This document shows positions 16,607-25,264 of a stretch of 64,000 nucleotides of DNA, one piece after another; the stretch's first letter is position 1, and each line of letters begins with the position of its first letter. A program made the position numbers and the translations under genes. Origin of the DNA: JBHBQE01 sp041776485 (lineage in GTDB: Bacteria; Bacillota; Clostridia; Lachnospirales; Lachnospiraceae); NCBI GenBank assembly GCA_041776485.1, contig JBHBQE010000001.1:60290-124289 (forward strand). The letters run 5' to 3'. The notes beneath the pieces are model-generated. The model saw only the letters and a list, made by a program, of their open reading frames with translations, searched no databases and had not been told where the DNA came from.

Positions 16607-16925
16607 GCTATTATCATTTATTTCCCTTATGAAAAAATCCGGTTCAATAAAATGCGGTGAATTTTCCGTAATGGAGGCGATAAAAAATAAAGAGGCAAAG
16701 CTGGTTATTATTGCCGGAGATTCATCAGAGAATACAAAAAAAAGGTTTACTGATAAAGCAGGATATAGGGATATATTGTTAATAGAGTTTGGAGATAAAA
16801 TTAGCTTGGGAAAAGCTATAGGAAAAGATTACGCTGTAAGCATTGCTGTATGTGATAAAGGCTTTGCAGAGGCATTTTGTGATAAGCATAGGAGGTATTT
16901 GAATGGCAAAAATGAGAGTATATGA
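16599..16925 (+). CDS. ylxQ: L7Ae/L30e-family RNA-binding protein YlxQ
   Basis: A small K-turn-binding type protein, co-transcribed with nusA and infB in Firmicutes. The 108 residues show the L7Ae-like fold pattern: KLLSFISLMKKSGSIKCGEF, then KLVIIAGDSSENTKKRF and a hydrophobic C-terminal half. The start ATG 16599 overlaps nusA by 8 bases and its end overlaps infB by 23 bases, indicating tight coupling. The exact RNA target is unknown. The assignment rests on fold pattern plus position. Confidence 0.85.
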   Translation: MNKLLSFISLMKKSGSIKCGEFSVMEAIKNKEAKLVIIAGDSSENTKKRFTDKAGYRDILLIEFGDKISLGKAIGKDYAVSIAVCDKGFAEAFCDKHRRYLNGKNESI

Positions 16926-19533
16926 GCTGGCAAAGGAAGTAAATAAAGAGTCAAAGGAGATACTTGCCTATCTTAAAGAAAACGGATTTGAAATTAAAAG
17001 TGCTTCTTCCAATGTGGAGGAAAAGGAGATAGAGCTGGTTAAAAGAGAGTTTCTTAAAGGATCCTCAACTCCAATAAAGGAAAATGAACAGCCTGCTGGC
17101 TTTAAAGAAGCAAAAAAAGAAACTAAAGAAAAGACGACTGAAGCAGCTAAAAAGGCTAAAGGAAGCGGAGAAGTACCAAAGCCAATAGTAAAACCGGAGG
17201 AAAAAAGGGAGGCTATGCCGCTTAGGAAAAAGAAAAATATTACAGCGGTGTTTAATTCCCAATACAGTACACAGTCCGGTTCAAAACGAAACAGAGGAGA
17301 GGACAGGAAAGGAGAGAGAAAGCTCCAAAGACCAGGTGCAAAACCATTTAGACCAGAGGGTGGATATACTCCTATACGTCCAAGACAGGACAGGGAGAGA
17401 ATGATTCATACTATGGTGATTACAGAGGAGCCTGCATTCCCTGTAAAAAAGGAGGAAGTTAAAACTGTAGAAGCCAAGGTATCCGAAGCTCCTGTAAAAA
17501 ATAAGGTGGATTTGTCTAAGGTTGAGGATACTCCCAGAAGAAAAAAATCCTTTGTTCATACAACTGCCAAGGAGGCTATAGTTCCTCCGATAGAATCTGC
17601 TGCAGCAGAAAAGAAGGATGAGAAAAAGGGTAGTAGAGATAATTCCAGAAGAAAGAAAAACATAAAACAAAATGAAAATACCAGAAAACAGGAAAGAAGT
17701 ATTAATCTGGAGAAGACAAAGCTTAAAAAGCATGTTAAACAGGCAGAGCCAAAGACTGTAAAGCGTGGTGAAGACGATATTCTAACCCTTATTATACCTG
17801 ACAGACTTACTGTTAAAGAGCTGTGTGAAAAAATGCAGATGGCTCCCAGTGAGGTTATTAAAGCACTATTTTTAAAGGGAAAAATGGTGACCTTAAATCA
17901 GGATATAACTTATGAGCAGGCAGAGGAAATTGCACTTGAATTTAATTGTATTTGTGAGCCTGAGGAAAAAGTGGATGTTATTGCAGAGCTGTTAAAGGAT
18001 GAGGAAGAGGTAGAGGCAAATCTTGTAACCCGTCCTCCGGTTGTATGTGTAATGGGTCATGTTGATCATGGTAAAACGTCATTATTAGATGCAATAAGAC
18101 AGACAAATGTTACCGGTAAAGAGGCGGGAGGTATCACTCAAAAGATAGGTGCCTACATGGTAAATGTAAACGGTCAGAAGATAACATTTCTTGATACCCC
18201 GGGGCATGAGGCCTTTACGGCAATGCGTATGAGAGGTGCAAGCTCTACTGATATCGCCATACTTGTGGTAGCCGCAGATGACGGAGTTATGCCTCAGACG
18301 ATAGAGGCAATCAACCATGCCAGAGCAGCCAATGTTGAAATAATTGTAGCTATTAATAAGATTGATAAGCCGGGTGCAAATATCGACAGGGTTAAAAAGG
18401 AGCTTTCCGAGCATGAGCTTGTCAGCACAGATTGGGGCGGAAGCACAGAGTTTGTGCCGGTTTCAGCTAAATCCGGTGAGGGTATAAAAGACCTGTTAGA
18501 TATAATCTTATTAACTGCTGAAGTACAGGAGCTTAAGGCAGATCCCAAGAGAAATGCCAGAGGTTTGGTTATTGAGGCAGAGCTTGATAAGGGTAGGGGC
18601 GTTGTTGCCACAGTCTTGGTACAAAAGGGTACATTGCATGTGGGAGATGCTGTTGCCGCAGGAAAGGCCTATGGAAAGGTGCGTGCCATGATAGATGAGC
18701 ATGGTAAACGCATAAAAAAGGCTGGTCCGTCAACACCGGCAGAGATACTTGGTCTTTCAGAGGTTCCCAATGCGGGTGAAATATTTATGTCTATGGACTC
18801 TGATAAGGAGGCGAGAGCCGTTGCGGCAACCTTCGTATCTGTAGATAAGGACAGAATGGTAGAGGACAGCAGACAGAGGGTAACTTTGGATGATTTGTTT
18901 ACCCAAATTCAGGCAGGCAACCTTAAGGAATTTAATCTGATTGTAAAGGCTGATGTCCAAGGTTCTGTGGAGGCTGTAAAAAATTCTCTGGAGAAACTTT
19001 CCAATGAGGAAGTAGTGGTTAAGATTATTCACTCGGGAGTCGGTGCTATCAGTGAAAGTGATGTAACTTTAGCAAGTGCAGGAAATGCAGTGTTAATCGG
19101 ATTTAATGTAAAGCCTGATAATATAGCCAAGCAGAGAGCGGACTCTGAGGGTGTAGATATTAGATTATATAATGTAATTTATAATATTATTGAGGATGTG
19201 GAATATGCCATGAAGGGTATGCTTGCCCCTGTATATGAAGAAAAGATTATTGGTCATGCTCAAATTCGTCAGGTGTTTAAGGCTTCTGAAATAGGTAATA
19301 TTGCAGGAAGCTATGTTAAGGACGGTGAGATATTAAGAGATTGTAAGGTTCGTATCACCAGAAAAGATGAACAGATATTTGAAGGGTCACTTTCTTCATT
19401 AAAGAGATTTAAGGACAATGTAAAGGAAGTTAAGGCAGGCTTTGAATGCGGGCTTGTATTTGACGGATTTTATGACTTCCAGGTGGATGATGAAATAGAA
19501 GCCTATATTATGGTTGAAAAGGCAAGAGCATAG
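16903..19533 (+). CDS. infB: Translation initiation factor IF-2
   Basis: GTPase that brings initiator tRNA to the 30S subunit. The 876 residues have an N-terminal IF2N motif (MRVYELAKEVNKESKE), a long Lys/Glu/Arg-rich disordered region (about 55-290), a second IF2N domain (about 298-370) and the G domain with GHVDHGKTS (about 385), DTPGHEAF and NKID. The beta-barrel and C1/C2 domains follow. It is full length. Start ATG 16903 sits behind AGGAGG; an internal ATG at 16912 is less well placed. It overlaps ylxQ by 23 bases and is followed by rbfA. Confidence 0.97.
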   Translation: MAKMRVYELAKEVNKESKEILAYLKENGFEIKSASSNVEEKEIELVKREFLKGSSTPIKENEQPAGFKEAKKETKEKTTEAAKKAKGSGEVPKPIVKPEEKREAMPLRKKKNITAVFNSQYSTQSGSKRNRGEDRKGERKLQRPGAKPFRPEGGYTPIRPRQDRERMIHTMVITEEPAFPVKKEEVKTVEAKVSEAPVKNKVDLSKVEDTPRRKKSFVHTTAKEAIVPPIESAAAEKKDEKKGSRDNSRRKKNIKQNENTRKQERSINLEKTKLKKHVKQAEPKTVKRGEDDILTLIIPDRLTVKELCEKMQMAPSEVIKALFLKGKMVTLNQDITYEQAEEIALEFNCICEPEEKVDVIAELLKDEEEVEANLVTRPPVVCVMGHVDHGKTSLLDAIRQTNVTGKEAGGITQKIGAYMVNVNGQKITFLDTPGHEAFTAMRMRGASSTDIAILVVAADDGVMPQTIEAINHARAANVEIIVAINKIDKPGANIDRVKKELSEHELVSTDWGGSTEFVPVSAKSGEGIKDLLDIILLTAEVQELKADPKRNARGLVIEAELDKGRGVVATVLVQKGTLHVGDAVAAGKAYGKVRAMIDEHGKRIKKAGPSTPAEILGLSEVPNAGEIFMSMDSDKEARAVAATFVSVDKDRMVEDSRQRVTLDDLFTQIQAGNLKEFNLIVKADVQGSVEAVKNSLEKLSNEEVVVKIIHSGVGAISESDVTLASAGNAVLIGFNVKPDNIAKQRADSEGVDIRLYNVIYNIIEDVEYAMKGMLAPVYEEKIIGHAQIRQVFKASEIGNIAGSYVKDGEILRDCKVRITRKDEQIFEGSLSSLKRFKDNVKEVKAGFECGLVFDGFYDFQVDDEIEAYIMVEKARA

Positions 19534-19537
19534 AACC

Positions 19538-19903
19538 ATGAGAAAGAAGAGTATCAAGAACAACAGGATAAATGAAGAGGTATTAAGAGGTATATCTGAA
19601 ATTATCAGGGGAGAGCTTAAGGATCCCAGGATTGCGGAATTTACCTCTGTACTTTCTGTAGAGGTGGCACCGGATTTAAAAACTGCCAAGGTGTATATAA
19701 GTGTACTTGGCTCTCAGGAGGATAGTGATAGAACTCTGGAGGGACTTAGAGCCAGTGCGGGCCATGTTAGAAGCCTGCTGGCAAAAAAGATTAACCTTAG
19801 AAATACTCCACAGCTGCAATTTTTATGTAACGGCTCCATCAGTTATGGAATAAAGATGTCAAAGCTTATTGATGAGGTTTGTAAAGGTGACAGAGAAGAT
19901 TAA
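19538..19903 (+). CDS. rbfA: Ribosome-binding factor A
   Basis: Cold-shock and 30S maturation factor with a type-II KH fold. The 121 residues begin MRKKSIKNNRINEEVLRG, the classical RbfA start. LKDPRIAEFTSVLSVEVAPD and the KVYISVLG strand follow. I chose ATG 19538 rather than an in-frame TTG at 19514, which would add eight residues inside infB and has no family support. It overlaps the next gene slightly at its end. Confidence 0.93.
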   Translation: MRKKSIKNNRINEEVLRGISEIIRGELKDPRIAEFTSVLSVEVAPDLKTAKVYISVLGSQEDSDRTLEGLRASAGHVRSLLAKKINLRNTPQLQFLCNGSISYGIKMSKLIDEVCKGDRED

Positions 19904-20849
19904 TATTGATGAAATTTTATTGAATGTAAAATCCGTGGGTATATCAGGTCATGTAAATCCTGACGGAGACTGTATGGGATCAACTTTGGGATTATATAAT
20001 TATATAAGTAATAATTATCCTGATATAAAACTTGACTTATTTATAAATGGAGAAATACCTGAGGTATTTCGTTTTTTATCCGGAGCAGAAAACGGAATAT
20101 CTCCAAAAAAAGTCCATGGGGAAGCTTATGATGTATTTTTTGTATTGGACTGTTCAGATGTGGATAGAATTGGAGAAACAGGGAAAATATTTAAAAACGC
20201 TAAACTTAAAGTCTGCATAGATCACCATATAAGTAATGACGCCTTTGCAGATATAAATTATATCCTTCCTAACGCCAGTTCCACCTCAGAGCTTATAGCA
20301 TCTCTAATAGATAAGGATAAAATAAATAAAGCTATTGCAGAATGCCTGTATACGGGAATAGTACATGATACGGGTGTTTTTCAGTATCAGAGTACCTCCA
20401 GGAAAACTATGGAGACAGCCGGAATGCTGATGGAAAAGGGTATAGATTATTCCAGAATAATAGAATATACCTATTATGAGAAAACCTACAACCAAAACAG
20501 ACTTATGGCATTGGCAATACTTAATTCCAAGCTATATGATAAAAACAGGATTATTGCTACAGTTATTTCAAAGGCAGACTTTAAAGCCTGTAATGCCGAT
20601 AAAAGTGATACCGAGGGTATAGTAAATCAGCTTCGTATTACCAGAGGCTGTGACATTTCTATTTTTCTCTATGAAAATGAGGACGGTACCCACAAGCTTT
20701 CCCTTAGATCTACCAAGGATATTGATGTGGCAGAAATTGCTAAAGGTTTGGGGGGAGGCGGTCATATTAGGGCTGCCGGTGCAACTGTAGGCAAAAAGCC
20801 CTGGGAGGAAATTGAAAAACTGGTGGAAATAATTATCAGTAAAAGATGA
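19887..20849 (+). CDS. nrnA: Bifunctional oligoribonuclease/PAP phosphatase NrnA-like (DHH family)
   Basis: Degrades very short RNAs and/or dephosphorylates pAp. About 320 residues carry the DHH motifs: GHVNPDGDCMGS near the start, DCSDVDRIGE, CIDHHISND (about 116) and a C-terminal DHHA1 domain ending GGGGHIRAAGATV. Three starts are possible: TTG 19869, ATG 19872 and GTG 19887. GAGG at 19874-19877 is ideally spaced for the GTG, so I prefer it, with moderate certainty. It sits between rbfA and truB in the usual order and overlaps truB by four bases. Confidence 0.9.
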   Translation: MTEKINIDEILLNVKSVGISGHVNPDGDCMGSTLGLYNYISNNYPDIKLDLFINGEIPEVFRFLSGAENGISPKKVHGEAYDVFFVLDCSDVDRIGETGKIFKNAKLKVCIDHHISNDAFADINYILPNASSTSELIASLIDKDKINKAIAECLYTGIVHDTGVFQYQSTSRKTMETAGMLMEKGIDYSRIIEYTYYEKTYNQNRLMALAILNSKLYDKNRIIATVISKADFKACNADKSDTEGIVNQLRITRGCDISIFLYENEDGTHKLSLRSTKDIDVAEIAKGLGGGGHIRAAGATVGKKPWEEIEKLVEIIISKR

Positions 20850-21736
20850 TAAGCTCCGGAGTAATAAACATATATAAGGAAGCCGGACTAACCAGTTTTG
20901 GGGTTGTGGCAAGGCTTAGAAAAATCCTTGGAATAAAAAAAATAGGACATACAGGGACTCTTGACCCAGATGCGGTTGGTGTTCTTCCAATTTGTTTTGG
21001 TAAGGCAACAAAGCTGGTGGAGGAACTTTCCCACAAGGATAAGGTATATGAAACAACACTGCTCCTTGGACAATCTACAGATACTCAGGATATAAGCGGC
21101 AAAATAATTTTAAGTTGCAAAAATTTTCCCTCTGATGAAAATATTATTAATGCAGTAAACAGTTTTGTCGGAGAGATAGAGCAGGTTGCACCTATGTATT
21201 CCGCCAAAAGGATAAACGGCAAAAGACTTTACGAATTGGCTAGGATGGGAATGGAGGTTGAGAGGAAACCCTCTAAAGTTAATGTTTACAGCATTGATAT
21301 ATTGAGCATTAATGTGCCCAGAGTAAGACTCAGGATACATTGCTCTACGGGAACCTATATCAGGACTATTTGCAATGATATCGGAGATAAACTGGGCTGC
21401 GGTGGTTGTATGGAGGAGCTTACCAGAACAAAAGTATATGATTTTGATATTTCAAGAGCGCTAAAGCCTGAGGAGATACAGGAAAAATTGAAAGCCGGAG
21501 ATGAAAGCTTTATTATTCCGGTGGATTTCTTTTATCAACAGTATTTTGCAATCAAATTAAATAATGAATTAACAAAAATTGCAGTAAATGGAGGGAAGAT
21601 AAAGACGAGACTTTTAGATACTGATAATATCAAAAATTATGGATTTGTAAGATTGTATAGAAGTGATAACAGCTTTATTGGAGTTTATAGTGTAGGGGAG
21701 GAATATATTACCCCTTATAAAATGTATTTAATGTGA
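20846..21736 (+). CDS. truB: tRNA pseudouridine-55 synthase
   Basis: Makes pseudouridine 55 in the T loop of tRNAs. The 296 residues have the N-terminal KEAGLTSFGVVARLRKILG, the catalytic Asp in HTGTLDPDAVGVLP (about residue 37), the YSAKRINGKRLYELAR stretch and an RTIC segment. The C-terminal extension is of Bacillus type. The ATG overlaps the nrnA stop (ATGA), indicating translational coupling. Confidence 0.95.
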   Translation: MISSGVINIYKEAGLTSFGVVARLRKILGIKKIGHTGTLDPDAVGVLPICFGKATKLVEELSHKDKVYETTLLLGQSTDTQDISGKIILSCKNFPSDENIINAVNSFVGEIEQVAPMYSAKRINGKRLYELARMGMEVERKPSKVNVYSIDILSINVPRVRLRIHCSTGTYIRTICNDIGDKLGCGGCMEELTRTKVYDFDISRALKPEEIQEKLKAGDESFIIPVDFFYQQYFAIKLNNELTKIAVNGGKIKTRLLDTDNIKNYGFVRLYRSDNSFIGVYSVGEEYITPYKMYLM

Positions 21737-22659
21737 TGGAACATGTACTTGGAATAGATAATTTTAAATTAAATAACAAAACAGCAGTTACAATTGGTAA
21801 GTTTGACGGAATTCACAGGGGTCATAGAATACTTATTGATTCTGTGTTGAAGCGAAAAAAAGGTGGATTTCTTGCTACTGTAATTACCTTTAGCACTTCG
21901 CCTAAGGAGTTTTTTAATAAAGGGAGCGAGGTTAAATATATACTTACCAGGACTGAGAGAAATGAAATGCTATCTTCCCTTGGAATTGATATTCAATTGG
22001 AAGTTATTTTTGATAAAAATATGGCAGAAACTGCCCCGGAAGATTTTATTAAATTATTATTTAATAAAATAAATATGAGATATATAGCAGTAGGCAGAGA
22101 TTTTCGCTTTGGTAATAAAGGCTGTGGTGACATATCCTTAATAGAGGAGCTGTCAAGGGAAATGGGATTTGAATTTAATGCCTGCAATAAGCTAAAGTCC
22201 GGAGGAAATGTAATCAGCTCAACAGATATAATAAATGCTATAGTAATGGGGGATATGGAAATTGCTGAAGAAATGCTTGGATATAATTATTTTATACAAA
22301 ATAGAATAATATCAGGAAATCATATTGGCAGAAAAATAGGGTATCCCACCATTAATATATATCCACCTAAGGATAAAGTAATTCCAAGGTTTGGTGTATA
22401 TGCCACAAGGGTATATGTAGATGGAATTTGCTATGAAGCTATGACAAATATAGGACTTCGTCCAACAATTGATGAGGAAATAAAAACGATTACCATAGAA
22501 AGCCATGTGTTTAGTGGCGATTTCAGTTCAAAGACTGAAAATATAAGGGTTGAGTTTATTAAGTTTATCAGACCGGAACAAAAATTTGCCTCGGTTTCGG
22601 AATTAACCAGTCAGATACAAAAAGATGAAGGTGAGATTCGAAGATTTTTTAAACTTTAA
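21736..22659 (+). CDS. ribF: Bifunctional riboflavin kinase/FAD synthetase
   Basis: Phosphorylates riboflavin to FMN and adenylates FMN to FAD. The 307 residues have an N-terminal nucleotidyltransferase domain (GKFDGIHRGHRIL at about 20-32 and VGRDFRFGNKG at about 115) and a C-terminal flavokinase domain (GRKIGYPTINIYPP at about 195, then FGVYATRVYVDG). The ATG 21736 overlaps the truB stop as TGATG; a GTG at 21733 is the only other nearby start. It is the last gene before the rpsO promoter. Confidence 0.94.
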   Translation: MEHVLGIDNFKLNNKTAVTIGKFDGIHRGHRILIDSVLKRKKGGFLATVITFSTSPKEFFNKGSEVKYILTRTERNEMLSSLGIDIQLEVIFDKNMAETAPEDFIKLLFNKINMRYIAVGRDFRFGNKGCGDISLIEELSREMGFEFNACNKLKSGGNVISSTDIINAIVMGDMEIAEEMLGYNYFIQNRIISGNHIGRKIGYPTINIYPPKDKVIPRFGVYATRVYVDGICYEAMTNIGLRPTIDEEIKTITIESHVFSGDFSSKTENIRVEFIKFIRPEQKFASVSELTSQIQKDEGEIRRFFKL

Positions 22660-22670
22660 CAGAGTTTTGT

Positions 22671-22699
22671 TTGCAAAAAAATCATATTTGTGATAACAT
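22671..22699 (+). promoter_or_regulatory. Promoter for rpsO
   Basis: TTGCAA (22671-22676), 17-bp spacer, TAACAT (22694-22699). This gives an rpsO leader of about 75 bases. Confidence 0.55.
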
Positions 22700-22727
22700 A
22701 CATAAGTTATTGTCCTTTACTTGGTTT

Positions 22728-22748
22728 TGGCACCTCTGACCTCTGCCA
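22728..22748 (+). promoter_or_regulatory. Possible structured element in the rpsO leader
   Basis: TGGCA (22728-22732) can pair with TGCCA (22744-22748) around a loop with two CCTCTG copies. S15 leaders in several bacteria fold to bind S15 and repress translation. This short stem is compatible with that but far from proof. Confidence 0.3.
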
Positions 22749-22780
22749 GGTATGGGATGGATTTATAAAAGGAGGAAATT

Positions 22781-23047
22781 ATGTTAGATTCAGCAAAAAA
22801 ACAGGAAATCATCAAGGAGTATGGCAGAACCGAGGGAGATACAGGCTCACCGGAGGTACAGGTAGCAATACTTACCAGCAGAATCAGGGAGCTTACAGAG
22901 CACCTTAAGGTAAATAAGAAGGATCACCATAGTCGCAGAGGCTTGCTTAAGATGGTAGGTAAAAGACGTAACCTGCTTGCATACCTTAAAAATAAGGATA
23001 TTGAGCGTTACCGAAGCTTAATAGAAAGACTAGGTCTAAGAAAATAA
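22781..23047 (+). CDS. rpsO: 30S ribosomal protein S15
   Basis: Primary 16S rRNA-binding protein of the small subunit. The 88 residues are of standard length, with GDTGSPEVQVAILTSRI (about 18-34), LKVNKKDHHSRRGLL (about 45-59) and the LGLRK end. The start ATG 22781 sits behind AGGAGG. It has its own promoter and a strong terminator, and lies upstream of pnp as in most bacteria. Confidence 0.97.
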   Translation: MLDSAKKQEIIKEYGRTEGDTGSPEVQVAILTSRIRELTEHLKVNKKDHHSRRGLLKMVGKRRNLLAYLKNKDIERYRSLIERLGLRK

Positions 23048-23060
23048 TTTATGCTTATTT

Positions 23061-23085
23061 AGGTACGGATATCCGTACCTTTTTA
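23061..23085 (+). terminator. Terminator after rpsO
   Basis: The perfect palindrome AGGTACGGAT/ATCCGTACCT (23061-23080) is followed by TTTTT. It lies 13 bases after the rpsO stop. Confidence 0.8.
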
Positions 23086-23091
23086 AATATG

Positions 23092-23127
23092 CTTACAGCA
23101 AGTGCCCGAAAGGGCATTTCCTGTAAG
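23092..23127 (+). promoter_or_regulatory. Long hairpin in the pnp leader
   Basis: CTTACAG (23092-23098) pairs with CTGTAAG (23121-23127), enclosing TGCCC/GGGCA (23103-23107 / 23112-23116) with a GAAA tetraloop and small internal loops. It ends 43 bases before the pnp start. It resembles in outline the leader stem cut by RNase III in enterobacterial pnp autoregulation. Confidence 0.5.
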
Positions 23128-23170
23128 TGGGTCATATTTTTGTGAAGAAGAAAGAAGGAAAAGAAGAAAG

Positions 23171-25264
23171 ATGGAAAAGATTTTTGAAATGGAAATCAGC
23201 GGAAGAAAGCTTAAATGCGACATAGGAAGGGTTGCTGCTCAGGCAAATGGAGCTGTGCTTATATCCTATGGTGAAACCACAGTACTTTCAACTGCAACAG
23301 CAAGTGAAAAACCCAGGGATGGAATTGACTTTTTCCCGTTGTCTGTAGATTTTGAGGAAAAGCAGTACGCAGTTGGTAAAATTCCCGGAGGTTTTATGAA
23401 AAGAGAGGGACGCCCTTCTGAGAACGCAATACTTACCTCCAGAGTAATAGACAGACCTATGCGTCCTTTGTTTCCCAAGGATTTTAGAAATGATGTTTAT
23501 TTAAATAATTTGGTTATGAGCGTGGATAGCGATTGCAGACCGGAGATTACAGCAATGCTTGGAACCGCTATTGCAACTGCTATATCGGATATTCCGTTTA
23601 ACGGTCCCGTAGCGATGACCCAGGTGGGAATGGTTGACGGAGAGTTTATTATTAACCCCTCTCAATATGACTGGGATGAGGGGGATTTAATGCTTACCGT
23701 CGCTTCCACCAGGGAAAAGATAATGATGATTGAGGCAGGGGCAAATATTATACCTGAGGATAAAATGCTTGAAGCAATATTTATGGCTGATAAGGTTAAC
23801 AAGGAAATTATTGCCTTTATAGAGCTGATTGTATCAGAGGTGGGCAAAGACAAATTTGAATATGAGTCAATAAAAGTTCCTGAAGAAGTTTTTGATAAGA
23901 TAAGATCAATTGTACCTGAAACAGAAATGGAGGCTGCAGTTTTCACAGATGTTAAACAGGTTCGTGATGAAAATATAAGAGGAATTAAGAATAGATTAAT
24001 AGAGGCGTTTGCTGAGGATGAAGAAGCACTATCTTTCCTTGAAGAGGCTGTGTATCAGTATGAGAAAAAGACTGTAAGAAAGATGATTTTAAAGGACAAA
24101 AAGCGCCCTGACGGAAGGGGAATGGAGGAAATCCGTACCCTTAAGGCAGAGGTGGATTTAATACCCAGAGTTCACGGTTCTGCAATGTTTACAAGAGGTC
24201 AGACTCAAATTTGTGATATTGTAACCCTCGCACCATTGTCAGAGGTTCAAAAGATAGACGGACTTGATCCTTATTTAACCTCTAAGCGCTATACTCATCA
24301 TTATAATTTTCCTGCCTATTCAGTGGGTGAAACCAAGCCCAACAGAAGTCCTGGACGTCGTGAAATAGGTCATGGAGCCTTGGCAGAGAGGGCATTAATC
24401 CCTGTGCTTCCTACAGAGGAGGAATTTCCGTATGCAATCAGGGCAGTATCAGAAACCTTTGAGTCAAACGGATCCACATCCATGGCAAGCACCTGTGCCT
24501 CATGTATGTCATTAATGGCTGCAGGTGTTCCCCTTAAGGATATGGTAGCCGGTATTTCCTGCGGATTGGTAACCGGAGATACTGATGAGGATTATGTACT
24601 GCTTACAGATATTCAGGGGCTTGAAGACTTCTTTGGAGATATGGACTTTAAGGTAACAGGAACAAAGAGCGGAATAACAGCCATCCAAATGGATATAAAA
24701 ATTGAGGGTCTTACAGAGTCCATGGTAAGGGGGGCTATTGAACGTACAAAAGAAGCAAGATTTTTCATAATGGACAGCTGTATGTCCAAGGCAATATCCG
24801 AGCCACGAAGTGAGCTTAGTCCCTATGCACCTAAGATTATCCAAACAGTTATTGATCCATCAAAGATTGGAGAAGTAGTAGGTCCCAGAGGTAAGGTTAT
24901 AAATGAAATCATTGAGAGAACAGGTGTACAGATTGATATTACCGATGAAGGTAATATAAGTATTTGCGGAACTGATTCTGCTAAAATGGCAAAAGCTCAG
25001 GAGATGATAGATATTATTGCCAGAGATTTTGAGAAGGATCAGATTCTTACAGGCAAGGTTGTAAGTATTAAGGAATTTGGAGCTTTCCTGGAGTTTGCCC
25101 CGGGAAAGGAGGGAATGGTTCATATTTCAAAAATTTCCGACCAAAGGATAGAACATGTGGAAGATGTGCTTACCCTGGGGGATATGGTTAAGGTTATATG
25201 TCTGGGCAAGGATAAGATGGGACGTATAAGTTTTTCCATGAAGGATGTCAAACAGGATTATTAA
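23171..25264 (+). CDS. pnp: Polyribonucleotide nucleotidyltransferase (PNPase)
   Basis: 3'-5' phosphorolytic exoribonuclease; forms a trimer and helps degrade mRNA. The 697 residues contain two RNase PH-like domains (about 1-230 and 300-535, with RPDGRGMEEIRTL opening the second), a KH domain (about 550-610, with VVGPRGKVINEI) and an S1 domain (about 618-690). I chose ATG 23171 because MEKIFEMEISGRKL is the family start. The longer frame from 23102 would translate the leader hairpin. Its stop shares one base with the next ATG. Confidence 0.96.
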   Translation: MEKIFEMEISGRKLKCDIGRVAAQANGAVLISYGETTVLSTATASEKPRDGIDFFPLSVDFEEKQYAVGKIPGGFMKREGRPSENAILTSRVIDRPMRPLFPKDFRNDVYLNNLVMSVDSDCRPEITAMLGTAIATAISDIPFNGPVAMTQVGMVDGEFIINPSQYDWDEGDLMLTVASTREKIMMIEAGANIIPEDKMLEAIFMADKVNKEIIAFIELIVSEVGKDKFEYESIKVPEEVFDKIRSIVPETEMEAAVFTDVKQVRDENIRGIKNRLIEAFAEDEEALSFLEEAVYQYEKKTVRKMILKDKKRPDGRGMEEIRTLKAEVDLIPRVHGSAMFTRGQTQICDIVTLAPLSEVQKIDGLDPYLTSKRYTHHYNFPAYSVGETKPNRSPGRREIGHGALAERALIPVLPTEEEFPYAIRAVSETFESNGSTSMASTCASCMSLMAAGVPLKDMVAGISCGLVTGDTDEDYVLLTDIQGLEDFFGDMDFKVTGTKSGITAIQMDIKIEGLTESMVRGAIERTKEARFFIMDSCMSKAISEPRSELSPYAPKIIQTVIDPSKIGEVVGPRGKVINEIIERTGVQIDITDEGNISICGTDSAKMAKAQEMIDIIARDFEKDQILTGKVVSIKEFGAFLEFAPGKEGMVHISKISDQRIEHVEDVLTLGDMVKVICLGKDKMGRISFSMKDVKQDY

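Noticed and set aside
23102..23170. Longer PNPase N-terminus from 23102
   Set aside because: The added residues translate the leader hairpin and do not match the family; ATG 23171 gives the normal start.
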